From an uncultured Oscillospiraceae bacterium (lineage in GTDB: Bacteria; Bacillota; Clostridia; Oscillospirales; Acutalibacteraceae): a stretch of 64,000 nucleotides of DNA. Shown piece after piece: positions 9,838 to 16,789 of this stretch (position 1 is its first letter; the number at the start of each line of letters is the position of its first letter). The translations under genes and the position numbers were made by a program. The notes under the pieces were generated by a model. It had not been told where the DNA came from and searched no databases. It saw nothing but the letters and a program-made list of their open reading frames with translations. The stretch spans positions 49,387 to 113,386 of the forward strand of contig CAUDCW010000009.1 of the NCBI GenBank assembly GCA_958448165.1, written 5' to 3'.

Positions 9838-10806
9838 TTATTTCTCAAACTCGCTTTTAATGCTTCTTAAGAATAATCCCGACAGAATATCCATCGGCTT
9901 TTTGTCGCTGTGAAGTACCTCGTAAACTGCCTTGGCTATCGGTAAGTCAACATTATATTTTTCGCCGAGCTTAAGCAAGGCTGTTGTTGTGTAAACGCCC
10001 TCTGCAAGCTTTTCAAAATGCTCACCCTGAACATACATTTCGCCGTAACGTCTGTTGTGGCTCCACTGCGAAAAGAGGGTCGCTTCATAATCACCAAGAT
10101 GGCAAAGCCCGTAAGCCGACATCTCGTTGCCGCCCATAGCGCCGATAAGGCGTGAAATCTCTCTTGTACCTCTCGCCATCAAAGCGCCTTTGAGCGATGT
10201 GCAGTGCAGTCCGTCAAGCATACCTGCGGCAAGTCCAATCACGTTTTTAGACGCTGCGCCAACCTCGGTGCCGACAAGGTCGTTTCCGATATAAAATCTT
10301 ATAAGCTCACTGTTAAAGCTGTCAACAAGCATTTTCTTGACAGCTTCGTTCTTGCTGTCGATTACCATACAGTTCGGAATACCTTTTACATAGTCCTGCG
10401 GATGTCCCGGACCAACCCAAACCGCAACCGGAGTTTTTGTGCTGTCTATGTATTCTTCAAAAACCTCGGTAAGCCGTTTGCCGGTTGTCTGCTCAATGCC
10501 TTTCATACACAGAACAAAAATTTTGCCGTCAAGCGGATATTTGTTTACTCTCTGCAAAAAGCTGCGCAGATTCTGCGAGCTTATTGAGATTATTATTATC
10601 TCACCGTGTTCAACAGCGGCTTCAAGGTCGTCTGTAATCGTCATTTCAGGCGAGTAGGAGAGATATTCGTTCTTGCGTTCTTTTTTGAGCGACTGAAAAT
10701 CGGGGGCTTCAGATAAACCCCAGGAATATACGTTGTTGCCGATTTTGTCAAGATACCATGCAATGCACGAACCCCAGCGTCCGCATCCCAGTACTGATAT
10801 ATTCAC
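9838..10806 (-). CDS. gpsA: NAD(P)H-dependent glycerol-3-phosphate dehydrogenase
   Basis: 322 residues, the usual length for GpsA. It reduces dihydroxyacetone phosphate to sn-glycerol 3-phosphate, the first step of phospholipid backbone synthesis, in the cytoplasm. The N-terminal Rossmann motif is LGCGRWG. The family landmarks are present: VWVGPGHPQDY, the catalytic lysine block AASKNVIGLAAGM, and ARGTREISRL. ATG is the start, and its own terminator follows. It lies downstream of a split permease on the same strand with a 67-bp gap and could be in the same transcript. Confidence 0.95.
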   Translation of the reverse strand: MNISVLGCGRWGSCIAWYLDKIGNNVYSWGLSEAPDFQSLKKERKNEYLSYSPEMTITDDLEAAVEHGEIIIISISSQNLRSFLQRVNKYPLDGKIFVLCMKGIEQTTGKRLTEVFEEYIDSTKTPVAVWVGPGHPQDYVKGIPNCMVIDSKNEAVKKMLVDSFNSELIRFYIGNDLVGTEVGAASKNVIGLAAGMLDGLHCTSLKGALMARGTREISRLIGAMGGNEMSAYGLCHLGDYEATLFSQWSHNRRYGEMYVQGEHFEKLAEGVYTTTALLKLGEKYNVDLPIAKAVYEVLHSDKKPMDILSGLFLRSIKSEFEK

Positions 10807-10873
10807 ATTATCACCGTCCGAAAATATTATACTGAAATTATACCACGAAAATGGTCAGATTACTATATAAATT

Positions 10874-11263
10874 TTATTTGTTAATATCTTTTTTATTTCC
10901 TTTGTTGTCGTTTCTGCTGAAAAGCTGTCTTACTCCCATAATCAAAATCAGAACACCGAATATTTTTGAAAGAAGCTTTCCGTCAATAATATTCGCCAGA
11001 TAACTTCCGGCAAAGGAAGAAAGAATGCCCAGTGCGGCAAAGGGGAGAGCTGTTTTCCAGTCTATCAAGCCTTTAATATGATAGATTATGACAGATAAGG
11101 CTGCAATCGGTATGAAAAACAGAACATTGATTCCCTGCGCAGTCACCTGCGGAATTGAAGTGAAAAGCCCGAAATAAATAATCATTATTCCGCCGCCGCC
11201 CATTCCCATAGAACTGAATACTCCTGCAAAAAAAGCGGCGGCACTGCTCCATACTATCTCCAT
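10874..11263 (-). CDS. TauE/SafE-family permease, C-terminal-type half protein
   Basis: 129 residues from the ATG at 11263, chosen because AAGG lies 7 bp upstream; an ATG at 11284 would add seven residues. There are four predicted membrane helices with the TauE/SafE signature GVFSSMGMGGGGIMI near the N-terminus, then a charged C-terminal tail. The family (sulfite exporter TauE/SafE, formerly DUF81) moves small sulfur- or carbon-containing anions and is normally about 250 residues with two such halves. Here the halves are two genes overlapping by about 10 bp, so they probably act as a heterodimer. Substrate unknown. Confidence 0.8.
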   Translation of the reverse strand: MEIVWSSAAAFFAGVFSSMGMGGGGIMIIYFGLFTSIPQVTAQGINVLFFIPIAALSVIIYHIKGLIDWKTALPFAALGILSSFAGSYLANIIDGKLLSKIFGVLILIMGVRQLFSRNDNKGNKKDINK

Positions 11264-11616
11264 ATCAGCCTTATCCCTGCCCAAAGCATAAAAACAGCGA
11301 ATATTTTTCTTATTATATTGTTGTCAAGCTTTTTCAGCAGAAATGTTCCCGCAATTGCTCCGGGTAAACCCCATAGAAGATAGGGGGCAACGTCCTGAAT
11401 TTTTACTGCACCACGCATCAGATATCCTACAGCGCTTGAGATGCATATCGGAAGAATTATTGCAACGCAGGTTGCGTGCGCTTCCTTTGCTTTGAGTCTG
11501 CGCGACAAAATCGGCACAGCTATCATTCCGCCGCCTGCGCCCAGAAGTCCGTTGAAAAAGCCTGTCGCAAGTCCGCCTGCTGTTGTCAGAAGCTTGTTAT
11601 TACTGCATTTTTTCAC
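11254..11616 (-). CDS. TauE/SafE-family permease, N-terminal-type half protein
   Basis: 120 residues, with four predicted membrane helices and the matching half-repeat signature GFFNGLLGAGGGMIAVP. It is the upstream partner of the overlapping half-size permease gene. Both frames are intact and each has its own start and Shine-Dalgarno sequence, so this looks like a genuine two-gene permease rather than a frameshifted single gene. It is about 80 bp beyond the 6S RNA terminator and reads towards gpsA. Confidence 0.8.
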   Translation of the reverse strand: MKKCSNNKLLTTAGGLATGFFNGLLGAGGGMIAVPILSRRLKAKEAHATCVAIILPICISSAVGYLMRGAVKIQDVAPYLLWGLPGAIAGTFLLKKLDNNIIRKIFAVFMLWAGIRLIWR

Positions 11617-11662
11617 ATAATCACCGATATTATTGTGACCGTAAAAATTAAATTAATGCACG

Positions 11663-11690
11663 AAAAAAGGTCACTGCAAAAGCAATGACC
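11663..11690 (-). terminator. Terminator of the 6S RNA
   Basis: On the minus strand GGTCATTGC-TTTT-GCAGTGACC (one mismatch in nine pairs) is followed by six T residues, immediately after the 6S-like RNA. Confidence 0.85.
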
Positions 11691-11699
11691 CAAAATTCA

Positions 11700-11888
11700 A
11701 AATAAACCCGCCTGACCGTATTGTGCAATTATAACCTGCCTACGAAAAGACAGGTGGGTGTCGCCCCTTGATTTCACGCTCCCTTCGTCCGCAAAGCGGG
11801 AGGTCTGCAATCTGTCAAGGGAGGTGGACTCCCGAAATTAAAGTTGTAGGGTTATATGAACACAATTCACGCATCAGGCAGGCTGATG
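11700..11888 (-). ncRNA. ssrS: 6S RNA (RNA polymerase inhibitor)
   Basis: This stretch of about 189 nt holds no frame, but on the minus strand it folds as a 6S RNA. The two ends form a long broken closing stem: GCCTGCCTGA pairs with TCAGGCGGGT, ATTGTG with CACAAT, and TATAACC with GGTTATA. The middle has CCCTTGA/TCAAGGG and CTCCC/GGGAG stems. The block GGGGCGACACCCACCTG...CAGGTTATA resembles the CGACAC-x-CACCTTG...CAAGGGTTA block in the 3' half of E. coli 6S RNA. 6S RNA binds the housekeeping RNA polymerase holoenzyme as an open-promoter mimic. A strong terminator follows. Ends are approximate; no separate promoter is obvious, and it begins 8 bp after the DUF1292 gene. Confidence 0.75.
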
Positions 11889-11895
11889 GACAAAA

Positions 11896-12207
11896 TTAAA
11901 CTTCGTCGCTTTCAACTTCCTCGTCAGCGTACATATTTTCAAAATGGTCCTCAAAAATTTCGGCAAGGCTCTGGCTGAGCTCTTCGTCCTCAACCTCAAC
12001 AAGCAGCTCTTCGCCGTCCTCTTCGACAGTTTCAAAAATATAATAAACTCCGTCCGACTCAAGCTCCTCTTCCGGTGAATCAAATACCGGGTAAAGAGCA
12101 AAGTAGCTTTTGTCGTCCTGTTCAATAATGTCAAGAATTTCAAACTGCTGCTCTTTGCCATCCTCGTCAATCAGAGTCAGCAGATCTGCCTCAAATTCAT
12201 TATCCAT
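11896..12207 (-). CDS. DUF1292 family protein
   Basis: 103 residues, very acidic. I start at the ATG at 12207 because AAAGGG is placed 9 bp before it; the GTG at 12225 would use that same sequence as codons. The pattern (LLTLIDEDGKEQQFEILDII, YFALYPV, YYIFETVEEDGEELLVEVED) is that of DUF1292/YrzB proteins, small cytoplasmic proteins of Firmicutes with no established function. It is directly followed by the 6S RNA on the same strand. Confidence 0.85.
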   Translation of the reverse strand: MDNEFEADLLTLIDEDGKEQQFEILDIIEQDDKSYFALYPVFDSPEEELESDGVYYIFETVEEDGEELLVEVEDEELSQSLAEIFEDHFENMYADEEVESDEV

Positions 12208-12333
12208 AATATCATTCCCTTTCACTGTGTCATATATGTATTTTAACCCTTATGCGGCATTAAGTCAAGAAAAATTAATAAATTTATTTAAGAAAATTTT
12301 TACTAAAAAAATTAAAAAAGTTGAAAAAAAGTA

Positions 12334-12361
12334 TTGACAATAGCAAAATATGTGTTATAAT
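12334..12361 (+). promoter_or_regulatory. Strong sigma-A-type promoter
   Basis: TTGACA (12334-12339) and TATAAT (12356-12361) with a 16-bp spacer. It reads into a short ORF with an excellent ribosome binding site and then 460 bp without a long gene. Confidence 0.75.
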
Positions 12362-12393
12362 GTAATTGAACTTAAGGAAAGGAGCTGAGTCCT

Positions 12394-12462
12394 ATGGGCG
12401 AACTGACACCGGAAAATTCATTGAGCTTCGTTGATAAGGCGGGCTCAGATTCACAAGGCTGA
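12394..12462 (+). CDS. Short ORF of 22 codons with strong translation signals
   Basis: ATG at 12394 has AAAGGAG upstream with 8-9 bp spacing, a near-consensus promoter lies 33 bp before it, and TGA ends it at 12460-12462. The product starts MGELTPENSLSFVDKAGSDS and is soluble and acidic. After the TGA the same frame stays open for 16 more codons to TAA at 12511-12513 and encodes a basic segment (LKNIIQQEIKRHSIKK). That tail resembles the basic ends of small proteins found beside recombinase genes, including the one at 43510-43653. It could be a real small protein, a leader, or a decayed gene with a nonsense codon. No function is known to me. Confidence 0.4.
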   Translation: MGELTPENSLSFVDKAGSDSQG

Positions 12463-12540
12463 CTTAAGAATATTATTCAACAAGAAATCAAGCGGCATTC
12501 AATTAAAAAATAAAAATTCAGACTATTTGTTTTTTTAACT

Positions 12541-12684
12541 TTAATGCTCATCATTTTTAGATTACCCGATATGGGATATGAATATTTAAAGTCTGCTGGG
12601 TGAAATGATTACAATTGAATATTTTGATTATTAATCTATTGTATGTTCGGGTAATCCGAAAATATGATAAGTTCAAAGCATTAA
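12541..12684. repeat. Imperfect inverted repeat, MITE- or hairpin-like
   Basis: Left arm 12541-12571 and right arm 12643-12684 pair at TTAATGCT/AGCATTAA and GATTACCCGA/TCGGGTAATC with interruptions; the loop is about 70 bp and AT-rich. There is no coding capacity. It lies in the gene-poor 12463-13212 stretch, where I see otherwise only a 45-codon frame without a start (12712-12846) and a terminator. Confidence 0.5.
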
Positions 12685-12939
12685 AAGCTCAAATTGTGTT
12701 TTTGCTCGAACGGCAGAGAATACACTTTTTCAAGTATTCGGCTTGAAGATGAGTTAAACGTTAAAGACGCCAAAAAGCGTACTGATGGTTGTGCGTCATA
12801 TAATTCGCAGCCGAACGTATTTTTGATGCAGAGATTGGTTACATAAACTTAATAGGTTTCTTATATATTCGTTTTATACGAAAAAAAAATTAAACCGAGA
12901 GTGAGACCAATGATTATTTAAAATTGATTAATAATTTCA

Positions 12940-12973
12940 GACCGGCGAGGTGTTCTTGCCGGTCTGTTTGTTT
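12940..12973 (+). terminator. Strong terminator closing the 12.3-13.0 kb transcript
   Basis: A 9-bp perfect stem CAGACCGGC/GCCGGTCTG is followed by TTTGTTT. No long gene lies between the promoter at 12334 and this hairpin. Confidence 0.75.
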
Positions 12974-13212
12974 CAGCGATCTGTTTCACCGCTGTGCTTT
13001 CGTGGATCGCTTTGTTTGACAAATAATCAAAGCATTGTTTGGTATAAATTTTTTTCAGGCAGGGAGCATTGTTTGAAAAAACAGAGCAAGAATCTGTACG
13101 GTTTTTCTTTTTAGTAATTTATTTGCGTTTAGGGGTTAACGATGCAATAATTTATTATTTGCCTGTGAGAAATTATGTCCGCAAAATTTCTGCAAAAATG
13201 TGAGGTAACAAT

Positions 13213-13626
13213 ATGCGTAAGCTTAGAATTTTTAATCTGGTTATGAAGCGTACAAAGGCTTATAATGTTTTGCTTGGACTGGTTCTGTTTGTGCTTGCCG
13301 CTGCGCTGATAATTATGCTGGTCGAGCCTGAAATAAATACATATTTTGAGTCATTGTGGTATTGCTACGCCGTTATCTCTACAATCGGCTTTGGCGATGT
13401 TGTTGTTACGTCGGTAATAGCCAAGGTTGTTTCTGTTTTGTTAACCGTGTATTCCTTGTTTGTGCTCGCGATTGCAACAGGAGTTGTTGTCAGCTTTTAT
13501 AATCAGCTGGTACTCGCACAGCGTGATGACAGTATTTCTCTGTTTGTAGATAAGCTTGAAAGATTGCCTGACTTGTCAAAAGAGGAGCTTAAAGAAATAT
13601 CCGATAGAATAAAAAAGCTGAGATAA
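13213..13626 (+). CDS. Two-helix potassium channel family protein
   Basis: 137 residues, with GAGG 8 bp before the ATG. Two membrane helices (about 20-38 and 73-96) flank a pore loop with the selectivity filter TIGFGD (57-62), the K+ channel signature. A charged C-terminal stretch ending in Lys-rich sequence looks like a short coiled coil for tetramer assembly. There is no RCK/TrkA-N domain, so gating is not obvious. It is a single gene flanked by terminators on both sides. Confidence 0.85.
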   Translation: MRKLRIFNLVMKRTKAYNVLLGLVLFVLAAALIIMLVEPEINTYFESLWYCYAVISTIGFGDVVVTSVIAKVVSVLLTVYSLFVLAIATGVVVSFYNQLVLAQRDDSISLFVDKLERLPDLSKEELKEISDRIKKLR

Positions 13627-13658
13627 ATCTCTTATGTTGACTTATACCTGAATTTTAA

Positions 13659-13690
13659 CGCCGATATTCAATCCGAGTATCGGCTTTTTG
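13659..13690 (+). terminator. Terminator after the K+ channel gene
   Basis: A GCCGATA/TATCGGC stem with an 11-nt loop is followed by TTTTTGT, about 33 bp after the stop. Confidence 0.8.
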
Positions 13691-13800
13691 TGTTCAATTT
13701 TTCATATTCGGTTGTATTTTGTTGAAAAAACTATAAACGTGTAATATAATTAAACTAATAAGTATATTTTAATACAGATTTTAATGCAGAGGTGATAAAA

Positions 13801-15039
13801 ATGGCATTTTGCAGAAAATGCGGAAATCAGCTGGGTGACGGCAGCAAATTCTGTATGGCTTGCGGCACTCCGGTTAACCGCACTGATACATCAGAAAATA
13901 GAAATGCATACAGCAAAGACCCTGAAACAGAAAAAATCAATCAGACTCAATCGCAGTATATTTGCAAATCGTGCGGAAATCCAGTTCGCCAAGGTTTAAA
14001 GTTTTGTACCTTTTGCGGTGCACCTGTAACAAACAATAATGTTAATAGCGGGCAGCAACAATACTCCGGACCATCCCGCACAGACCGGGATAATTTTCCT
14101 CCGGCAAATTATCCGCCGCAAAACCATCCGCAGAATAATAACGCTTTTCAGACAAATCAGAATCAGCCTTCTTCGGGTTATAGCAGCACTCAGCCTGACG
14201 GCAAAAAAAGCAACACTGCGCTTATAGTTTCGATTGTTGTCGGGGCAGTTGTTCTTGTAGCCGCAATTGTTGTAGCCGCAATTTTCCTTCTTCCGGATTT
14301 ACTCGGCGGCAATACTTCAGCAGGCAATAACGCAGGTGCTTCATCTTCGCAATCATCTCAGGCAAGCTCTGCTTTATCAGAAACTCCTACTGCACCTGCA
14401 ACCGTTCCGACCGAACCGGCAACACAGCCGCCGACTGAAGCTGAAACCGAGACCGAAACAGCTCCCGATAATCTGCAGAGAATTGAGGTTGTTTCTTCCG
14501 ATTCAAAAGAAGGGGACGCAAAACTGACCTTGTATGAATGGCGCAACGGAAAATGGACGAGCCTTATGTCGGCAGACGCATATGTTGGCAAATATGGTGT
14601 AAGCACTGACTATGGCGAGGGCAAAAATATTACTCCACAGGGAGAATATAAAATAGGATTCTGCTACGGACTCAGCAAGCCGAGCACCAACCTGAGGTTC
14701 AAGCAGGTAAACAGCAACTCTGTTTTTGTCGATGATTCCTCGTCAAAATACTATAACTGCCTTGTGACAACAAACGAGTACAGCGGAACAGGATGCGAGA
14801 AAACATACACGCAGTTTGCCGAGAATCACTCTTATAATTATAATATTTTTATCGAGCACAACGGTGACGGCGAAACGCCGGGTTCCGCAAAAGCGAAAAA
14901 GGGTTCGGTTATTACAATCTGCGGCTGGACCGGGACATTAAAGCCAACCGCCGGTTGCGTTGACATTTCTTCAACCGATATGGTAACGCTTTTGTCTTAT
15001 CTTGATTCAAGCAAAAATCCGATAATCGAAATTTCTTAA
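13801..15039 (+). CDS. Double zinc-ribbon membrane protein with L,D-transpeptidase-like domain
   Basis: 412 residues from the ATG at 13801 (GAGGTG 6 bp upstream). Two zinc ribbons (C4, C7, C18, C21, and a second CxxC pair near 58-77) face the cytoplasm, followed by a Gln/Asn/Pro linker, a membrane helix near 140-162, a Ser/Pro/Thr-rich wall-spanning linker and a C-terminal YkuD-type domain. YkuD enzymes make 3-3 crosslinks in peptidoglycan through a Cys acyl intermediate. The Cys block is present (PTAGCVDIS, C386), but the conserved upstream His seen in the next gene (IFFHVG) aligns to Cys here (ITICGW), so activity is uncertain. It lies 10 bp upstream of a second copy, as an operon. Confidence 0.8.
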   Translation: MAFCRKCGNQLGDGSKFCMACGTPVNRTDTSENRNAYSKDPETEKINQTQSQYICKSCGNPVRQGLKFCTFCGAPVTNNNVNSGQQQYSGPSRTDRDNFPPANYPPQNHPQNNNAFQTNQNQPSSGYSSTQPDGKKSNTALIVSIVVGAVVLVAAIVVAAIFLLPDLLGGNTSAGNNAGASSSQSSQASSALSETPTAPATVPTEPATQPPTEAETETETAPDNLQRIEVVSSDSKEGDAKLTLYEWRNGKWTSLMSADAYVGKYGVSTDYGEGKNITPQGEYKIGFCYGLSKPSTNLRFKQVNSNSVFVDDSSSKYYNCLVTTNEYSGTGCEKTYTQFAENHSYNYNIFIEHNGDGETPGSAKAKKGSVITICGWTGTLKPTAGCVDISSTDMVTLLSYLDSSKNPIIEIS

Positions 15040-15049
15040 CGGTGATTTT

Positions 15050-15931
15050 ATGAATAACAGAAAAAAGAGCAGGAAAGTTCTGCTTAAAACACTTATCGTT
15101 GTCGGTGCGGTTCTTCTTGAGGTTGCAATCTTCTTTGTTGTGTTCAACATTGTGTCGCAAGGCGAACAGACCGTGCCTGCGGTGAAGAATATAGAAAATG
15201 TTGCTTCCTCTACGGAAGCGACTGTAAAAAATCAGCAGGAAACAAAACCCGAAAAAGAAACCGAAAGCACTCAGCCGCCGAGGCAGGTTCAGACAGACAC
15301 AGAGCCTGATACAGAGCCGCAGTCACAGCCTGCACCTCAGGCGATGATTTCGGCGCTTGAAAGCGCAGGCTGCAGTATTGATAATTTATCTGCCGGACAG
15401 CTTATCATAGTCAATTCGCAGGGCAGTTCAGCCGTGATTGATATGTATGAAAAGGATAAAAATGGCAACTGGTCCGACCTGGAGCTTACAAGCTACGGCT
15501 ATGTCGGCAGCAACGGCGTAGATGAAAAATCGGTGGAGGGCGACCGCAAAACTCCTTACGGGTTGTTTTCGGTGGGGGATATGTTCTATATTGATGACAA
15601 GCCTCAGACCTCGCTTGGCTCGTTCCGGATTACAAGCGATACATATTGGGTCGATGACCCCGACTCGGCGTATTATAACCAAAGGGTAGAGGGTACGGCT
15701 GATATGGACTGGACAAGTGCCGAGCATATGATAAGCTACTACTCAAGCTACAAATACGGCTTTGTGATAAACTACAATATGAATCCTGTAGTTCCCGGCA
15801 AAGGCTCGGCAATCTTCTTTCATGTGGGAGCAGAGCCGACAGCAGGCTGTGTTGCGGTTTCCGAGTACGATATGCTGTCATATCTTAGCGTGCTTGATGC
15901 CGCGAAAAATCCGTATATCCTGATTTTGTAA
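15050..15931 (+). CDS. L,D-transpeptidase (YkuD/ErfK type), membrane anchored
   Basis: 293 residues. A basic N-terminus, one membrane helix (about 10-32) and a Pro/Thr/Glu-rich spacer are followed by a YkuD-type catalytic domain. The landmarks are EGDRKTPYG, FRITSDTYWVDDP, the His block GSAIFFHVG (H258) and the nucleophile block PTAGCVAVS (C267). It should act on peptidoglycan outside the membrane, forming or editing crosslinks. It is paralogous to the gene 10 bp upstream but lacks the zinc ribbons and keeps the His. The ATG at 15050 has CGGTG upstream. Confidence 0.85.
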   Translation: MNNRKKSRKVLLKTLIVVGAVLLEVAIFFVVFNIVSQGEQTVPAVKNIENVASSTEATVKNQQETKPEKETESTQPPRQVQTDTEPDTEPQSQPAPQAMISALESAGCSIDNLSAGQLIIVNSQGSSAVIDMYEKDKNGNWSDLELTSYGYVGSNGVDEKSVEGDRKTPYGLFSVGDMFYIDDKPQTSLGSFRITSDTYWVDDPDSAYYNQRVEGTADMDWTSAEHMISYYSSYKYGFVINYNMNPVVPGKGSAIFFHVGAEPTAGCVAVSEYDMLSYLSVLDAAKNPYILIL

Positions 15932-15964
15932 CAACTCATATTTTTTATAAATACCCGAAACTTT

Positions 15965-16000
15965 AAATCAAGGCAGAATTTTGCTCTGCCTTGATTTTTT
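15965..16000. terminator. Bidirectional terminator between the L,D-transpeptidase gene and sigK
   Basis: AATCAAGGCAGA/TCTGCCTTGATT form a 12-bp stem followed by TTTTTT on the plus strand and AAA-rich sequence that serves as a weaker T run on the minus strand. It sits between convergent genes and touches the sigK stop codon. Confidence 0.85.
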
Positions 16001-16709
16001 AATTATTTGCCGTCTGTGCTTCGTCTTTTTCAAAGCATCTTTTAAGCTTCCTGAGTGCCTTGGTTTCAATACGAGAAACATATGAGCGTGAAATCTTAAG
16101 CAGCTCGGCAACCTCACGTTGTGTCAGTGACTTTTCATTGTTAAGCCCGTAGCGCAGAATTATTATTGTTCGCTCTCTTTTTGTAAGCACCTGACCGATG
16201 AAATCACGAACCTTGGCTGATTTGATTTTTGTATCAAGCTCCTCGATTATGTTATCCTCACAGGACATTATGTCCATAAGTGTCAGCGGATTGCCGTCCT
16301 TGTCGGAATCTATCGCTTCATTCAAAGAGATATCCTGCGCTCTTTTCTTGATTGAGCGAAAATGCATAAGTATCTCGTTTTCTATGCACCTTGAAGCATA
16401 GCTCGACAGCTTTATGTTCTTATTCGGGTCAAACGTGTTGATGGCTTTTATCAGTCCGACTGTTCCTATTGATACAAGGTCCTCCTGGTCGTTTGTGTTT
16501 GCATAATATTTTTTTATTATATGTGCAACAAGGCGCAGGTTGTGTTCAACAAGCTTGTTCTTGGCTTCCTTGTCGCCGTTTTTCATACGCTGAAGATACA
16601 TTTCCTCTTCCTTAGGCGTCAGCGGCTTCGGAAAAGCGTTTGATCCTGTGACGTGAAGAATTAAAAACAGAAAAAAGCTGCTGATACCCTCAAATATTTC
16701 AAAAAGCAT
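15999..16709 (-). CDS. sigK: RNA polymerase sporulation sigma factor sigma-K, uninterrupted
   Basis: 236 residues. A hydrophobic N-terminal pro-sequence (about 20 residues) ends before NAFPKPLTPKEE, which matches the NAFPQPL processing region of Bacillus pro-sigma-K. Region 2 (VEHNLRLVAHIIKKYY, DLVSIGTVGLIKAI, SSYASRCIENEILM) and region 4 (LTQREVAELLKISRSYVSRI) are intact. Sigma-K directs late mother-cell gene expression. The gene is continuous, with no skin-type insertion. Its ribosome binding site lies in the 3' arm of a hairpin. Confidence 0.93.
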   Translation of the reverse strand: MLFEIFEGISSFFLFLILHVTGSNAFPKPLTPKEEEMYLQRMKNGDKEAKNKLVEHNLRLVAHIIKKYYANTNDQEDLVSIGTVGLIKAINTFDPNKNIKLSSYASRCIENEILMHFRSIKKRAQDISLNEAIDSDKDGNPLTLMDIMSCEDNIIEELDTKIKSAKVRDFIGQVLTKRERTIIILRYGLNNEKSLTQREVAELLKISRSYVSRIETKALRKLKRCFEKDEAQTANN

Positions 16710-16712
16710 AAC

Positions 16713-16757
16713 AAAACCCTCCCGAAAAGTATATTTAATACTATTCGGCAGGGTTTT
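16713..16757 (-). promoter_or_regulatory. Hairpin covering the sigK ribosome binding site
   Basis: On the minus strand the 14-nt arms AAAACCCTGCCGAA and TTCGGGAGGGTTTT pair with one mismatch around a 17-nt loop. The 3' arm contains GGGAGGG, the sigK Shine-Dalgarno, 7 bp before the ATG. The structure could end prfC transcription, or hide the start of sigK. Confidence 0.55.
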
Positions 16758-16789
16758 ATAAATGCAAGTACAATTTTATTCAGCGATTT

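Noticed and set aside
12712..12846. 45-codon frame NGREYTFSSIRLEDEL as a gene
   Set aside because: No start codon or ribosome binding site is present; at most a gene remnant.
15999..16709. sigK interrupted by a skin-type element
   Set aside because: The gene is continuous from pro-sequence to region 4.
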